This document shows, piece by piece, positions 60,517 to 64,000 of a DNA stretch of 64,000 bases. The notes below the pieces were generated by a model, which was not told the DNA's origin, did not search any database, and saw only the letters and a program-made list of their open reading frames with translations. The DNA is from Henckelia pumila. Taxonomy: Eukaryota; Streptophyta; Magnoliopsida; Lamiales; Gesneriaceae. The stretch is from contig NC_133123.1 of NCBI RefSeq assembly GCF_033568475.1, positions 176,979,685-177,043,684 on the forward strand, written 5' to 3'. The position numbers and the translations under genes are program-made. Numbering within the stretch: position 1 is the first letter of the stretch; each line of letters opens with the position of its first letter.

Positions 60517-61619
60517 TGTTGGGATCGGTTTGGGGAGCTAAACTGCTTGATAAACTGATCTCTTGAAATACTATAGCTGTTGATCTCCAAAACTATTCGT
60601 TTGATTCTGTTGAGGTTGGTCAACTGAACTCTTTACTTCTCGTATGTCGATGTCAATTGGCAAACAAGGGTATTGTGCAAAAAATGCCAACTGACACATT
60701 GAACTAAATGAATCGATGGATTGTGCGTGAGTGTGATAAACTGAAAGTAAAGAAACCAAAGTTTGTTTATGGATGCTTGGAGATTTCAACAACTCCTACG
60801 TCACCCCTTCTTCCATCTCGAAAGGATTTAATCTACAAGACTTTGACTATTACAATACACTTGCAACAGCCCAATTCAAGACTATGACTTACATACATTG
60901 CCTATCTCATAACTCCTAGAAACACTCAAGAACATAGTTCACGACTGCTTCTTGTTACAATGAGGTTTGCGGCATCTCTACTGATATATCACTCACACAA
61001 CACTTGGTATGACACAACACTTAGAACTGGTTGATATTCAATACACAAATACGTGCTTGTGTTCTTCGAGTCTTAGATGATAGGCTTCTAGATACTTGAT
61101 TTCTCTATTGAATGGGTAAACTAAATGAGTTCAGTTTACCTCTGATGACTTGAGTATGTGTGCAAAATTTCTTATTGAGTCGAATGTCAAATCTGATCTT
61201 CTCGGTGAGTATTTATACTTGGCGGACAACGACTCTTTTGAATTTGAATTAATACTTTAGTTTGTCCCATCCGCAGACATTTCATGACATGCTCGTACAC
61301 TGATGAACTCTGTAAATGCGATGTGTTGTCTTGTATGGATAAGTCTATCCAAAAGACCTTCGTTGATATGGTTTGGTTTGCTCAGTCGTTTGATCAATTG
61401 GATTGGGCATCAGTTTAGCTTTGAAAGACTGATCTAGTTGCGTACACTTGTTTGCCTTTGAGAAACTCATTCAATTTAGCTCCAAATTGAATGCAGTTTT
61501 TCTGTGTGTGGTCGACTGCATGATGCTCCTTAATGATCATTCGAAGGTTTCAGTTTAGCTCTTGGTCAAAGGCAACTCAGTTGATGTGATCAGTTTAGCT
61601 TTAGAGCACTTTTATCTAG
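60517..61619 (-). mobile_element. 5' LTR of the Copia element (right copy)
   Basis: Starts TGTTGGGATCGG like the left copy at 11341. A minus-strand TATA box lies at 61210-61217 (TATTTATA on +). The outer edge is uncertain. I place it at 61619 because TATAT follows and also precedes 11341, but the terminal dinucleotide there is AG, not CA. Confidence 0.65.
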
Positions 61620-61624
61620 TATAT

Positions 61625-62600
61625 ATCTGTATATGGTCATGACCAGTTGAACTGGGATTATTTGCTCAAGTTTTTCAATATTAAAACTTTGTAATCCCTA
61701 TCATAATCCCTAAAATATATTAATTTTTTTGTTATATAATTAATTATATTTTTGGATCCGAGGATGCATAATGGATGCTGCCCAAGAGGAACAATCTAAT
61801 TCTTTTTTTTCAAATAATTTATTATTTTTAAAATTTTAATAAAAAAAATTTCATTCAAATATTCATAGTTAATTATATTTTGGGAACCCGACCCCATCCC
61901 AATTAAATTTGATGAATCTGCTTAAATTCGTCTCACCAATTTCTTTGGTGACAATGATAATTAAAAATTAATTAATTGGTTGTACCTACTAATTTAAATT
62001 ATTTTTTCCACAAAAATTAAATGTAAGCTAGTCAAATCATTAATTAAGAACAAAATATTTGATATTTCTAAAATAATATATCTAACGTTGGACCGTACAA
62101 TATTTATTGGTTGGTAATCAGAAAGTTTAATATGTAATAATTTTTAAAACAACTTTCAACCTCCAAATACATTTGCAATAAATGTATATTTAAAATTTAT
62201 TTTCGACCATGATATTTTTCAAACATCATTATTCTTTTATTTTTAAAATTTATCCAACCTTCATTCTTAAAATGAAATCATTTTTCAGTTTTCAAATAAT
62301 CTTTTAACCATATAATTGATCAACTGAATAAATAAACTAAATAATATTTCAAAAAATGTAAGGGAATTCACACTACAGTTTTAAGGGTCACGGGTCTTAA
62401 TTATTATTGAGTCATGCTAGATGAACATTTTGAATCAAGATGACATTTATTTTTTTAAGGCTAATAGATATCAAGAAAAATAAAAGACGTATAATTAGAT
62501 TCAAGAGTAATTTATAATTCTTTTATCACATAAAAATTAAAATGTAAGTTTGGTGTAACCTAAATGAGTGTATTTCTAAAATTTTCCTTGTTTTAATAAA
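61625..62600. other. AT-rich intergenic DNA
   Basis: No ORF, RNA gene or transposon end can be supported. Confidence 0.4.

Positions 62601-62602
<2 letters not shown>

Positions 62603-62631
<29 letters not shown>
62603..62631. repeat. (AT)n microsatellite
   Basis: A perfect AT run immediately before LTR M. Confidence 0.9.
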
Positions 62632-62634
<3 letters not shown>

Positions 62635-62638
62635 GAAA

Positions 62639-64000
62639 TGTAGTAGCCTCTACGCCATTCTACGAGCTTAATGTTTAAACATAATTAAGAGATTCTAATC
62701 TAAATTAACCAAGATATTAATTGGATCAAAAATGTGAAATCAAGGCTTCGAAACCACTGAACATATCAGAACTTTCGAAGTGGGTTCGGACTAGCAGCTG
62801 AATAACGGATGCATATGGTGAGTTCGGTCCTTCCGAACGTGAGATCGGAGCTTTAGGCCAGGCGCACCTAGTGAGGTGTCACCAGTGTTTAGACACGAAA
62901 TCGTATGCATGAGATCAGATCGTCCGAAGATGAGATCGAAGCTTCCGATCAGGGCAGTCTAGCAACGTGGTTGGCATGCGAAGATCAGAACTTTCGAAGT
63001 GAGAATTGAAGCTTCCGATCGTTTCCTATTAATAGGACATCCGAGATTCAGATTTCCTTGCCAATTCAGAACTTTCCTCTCTTGTCTTGGCGTTTCATGG
63101 GAATTTCCAGCCATCTAGAAGAGGTACGGGTGGTAGCGAGGCATTTCCAAAGTCGTAGCAGATCCATGCCCAGGAGTTAGGGCCTTCGACAGTAAAAAGC
63201 TGACGATGGAAGCATATATAACCATAGACCCCTAATAGTATTATGGAGTATCTACTAGCTTAGTTACAAATTTTAGATCAGTAATAGTGATATGGTAAAT
63301 ATTGTCTTGTAGTCTTGTACCCTAGACTAGTGATAATAAGACTGTCTGAGTGATGTACGTAAGTACTGACTGAGATATCCAACGAGTATGCATGCTTATA
63401 TGTTGCATTTTATGTGCCGATACATGTTTTACTGCTTTGATATTATGCCGCATGTGCATATTAATGTTGAGCCGAGTATTCTTCGAGATAAACTTTGTAG
63501 TAGAGTCGCTGAACAATATATTTCTTGATCATATAGTCTGACACCGAGAGACGCCATGATTTCGGGGATTGACGCTACGGTGATCTGGAGTGCGTGGATG
63601 TACCCAACAGATTTGACCCAGATACTACTACATGCTCCTTGGCGTCTAGGCTGAGCAGGACTCGTGATAACAAGTACCCAGTCATTTGCATGCATCATGC
63701 TAGGTTTTTATACTCGTGCTTATCGTATTGAGCTTAGTCGCTCACGTCCAGTGTTCTGTTTCTTAGAAACCCTATTCGACACGGTAGGTCTCAAGTTGGA
63801 TGATGCCGATGGGTCGAGGAAGGGTTGAGAGCTGGAGCTGTGGTCGTAGTGAGTTTTTTTAGTTCAGTGGCGTTGATACTGAGTTTCGATTTGGTTGTAT
63901 TAAACAATTTATCTCTTTTGGTTTTAGTCACTTGTTGTATTCCGTGGTTTGGTTTGTAAACCCAGTTTTAGTTTTCGTTGTTTATTTACTTTATCACTTT
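62639..64000 (+). mobile_element. LTR M, runs off the window
   Basis: Begins TGTAGTAGCCTCTACGCC. A decayed palindrome array (about 62755-63025) precedes TATTAATA (63027-63034), and a leader stem-loop TGAGC-TTAGTC-GCTCA is at 63729-63744. It has the same layout as the H and B LTRs but with its own sequence. The right end is outside the window. Confidence 0.8.

Overview
The window is nuclear DNA of a flowering plant, most likely a eudicot. It carries one intact plant-specific zinc-finger homeodomain gene. Most of the rest is Ty3/gypsy LTR retrotransposons with a tRNA-iMet primer site (TGGTATCAGAGC) and chromodomain-like pol C-termini, plus a Copia element of SIRE/Maximus type. I recall similar Copia gag sequences from Lamiales such as Gesneriaceae; this is memory, not evidence.

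Positions 1-11340 are gene-bearing, AT-rich sequence. They hold an internal fragment of a non-autonomous LTR family (1-1388), an LTR remnant (1393-2507), an unassigned stretch, a foldback element (3333-3471), a 9-bp-TSD MITE (4723-4903), a tRNA-like SINE remnant, the ZF-HD gene (CDS 6542-7297, minus strand, with leader and promoter to about 8260), microsatellites and a SINE (about 10290-10525, minus).

Positions 11341 to about 61620 are a nest of retrotransposons that can be unpicked from matching target-site duplications (TSDs). Two copies of the same Copia LTR lie at the ends (11341 and 60517). Inside are the 5' end of gypsy element H (11840-14325) and an unassigned unit K carrying a 64-codon ORF. 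K is split by gypsy element D (15046-57098, TSD GAGTG). D's 5' LTR is itself split by solo LTR F (TSD CATGT), gypsy element C (17792-48135, TSD GACCG) and a hAT element (TSD CTGGGTTG). D's pol is split by solo LTR G (TSD GCTAT). C's pol is split by solo LTR S (TSD GGCAG), and C's 3' LTR is split by element E. E's 3' LTR is split by element A. A large deletion then seems to have fused A to the 3' half of another element, B, with 1.6 kb of foreign filler (a minus-strand Athila/Tat gag fragment) at the join. B's integrase is split by the youngest-looking complete insertion, non-autonomous element L (38138-45415, TSD ATTGG, LTRs about 97% identical by hand count).

Positions 61625-62638 are AT-rich with nothing recognisable, and a further LTR (M) runs from 62639 off the end.

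No retrotransposon here has an intact gag-pol. The non-routine signals are in the LTRs. Nine divergent LTR families share an array of short TCGGA-nnn-TCCGA palindromes just upstream of a TATA box, and a short stem-loop of fixed type in the transcribed leader. Two further families (E and S) instead carry tandem CACGGACC/GGTCCGTG hairpins.
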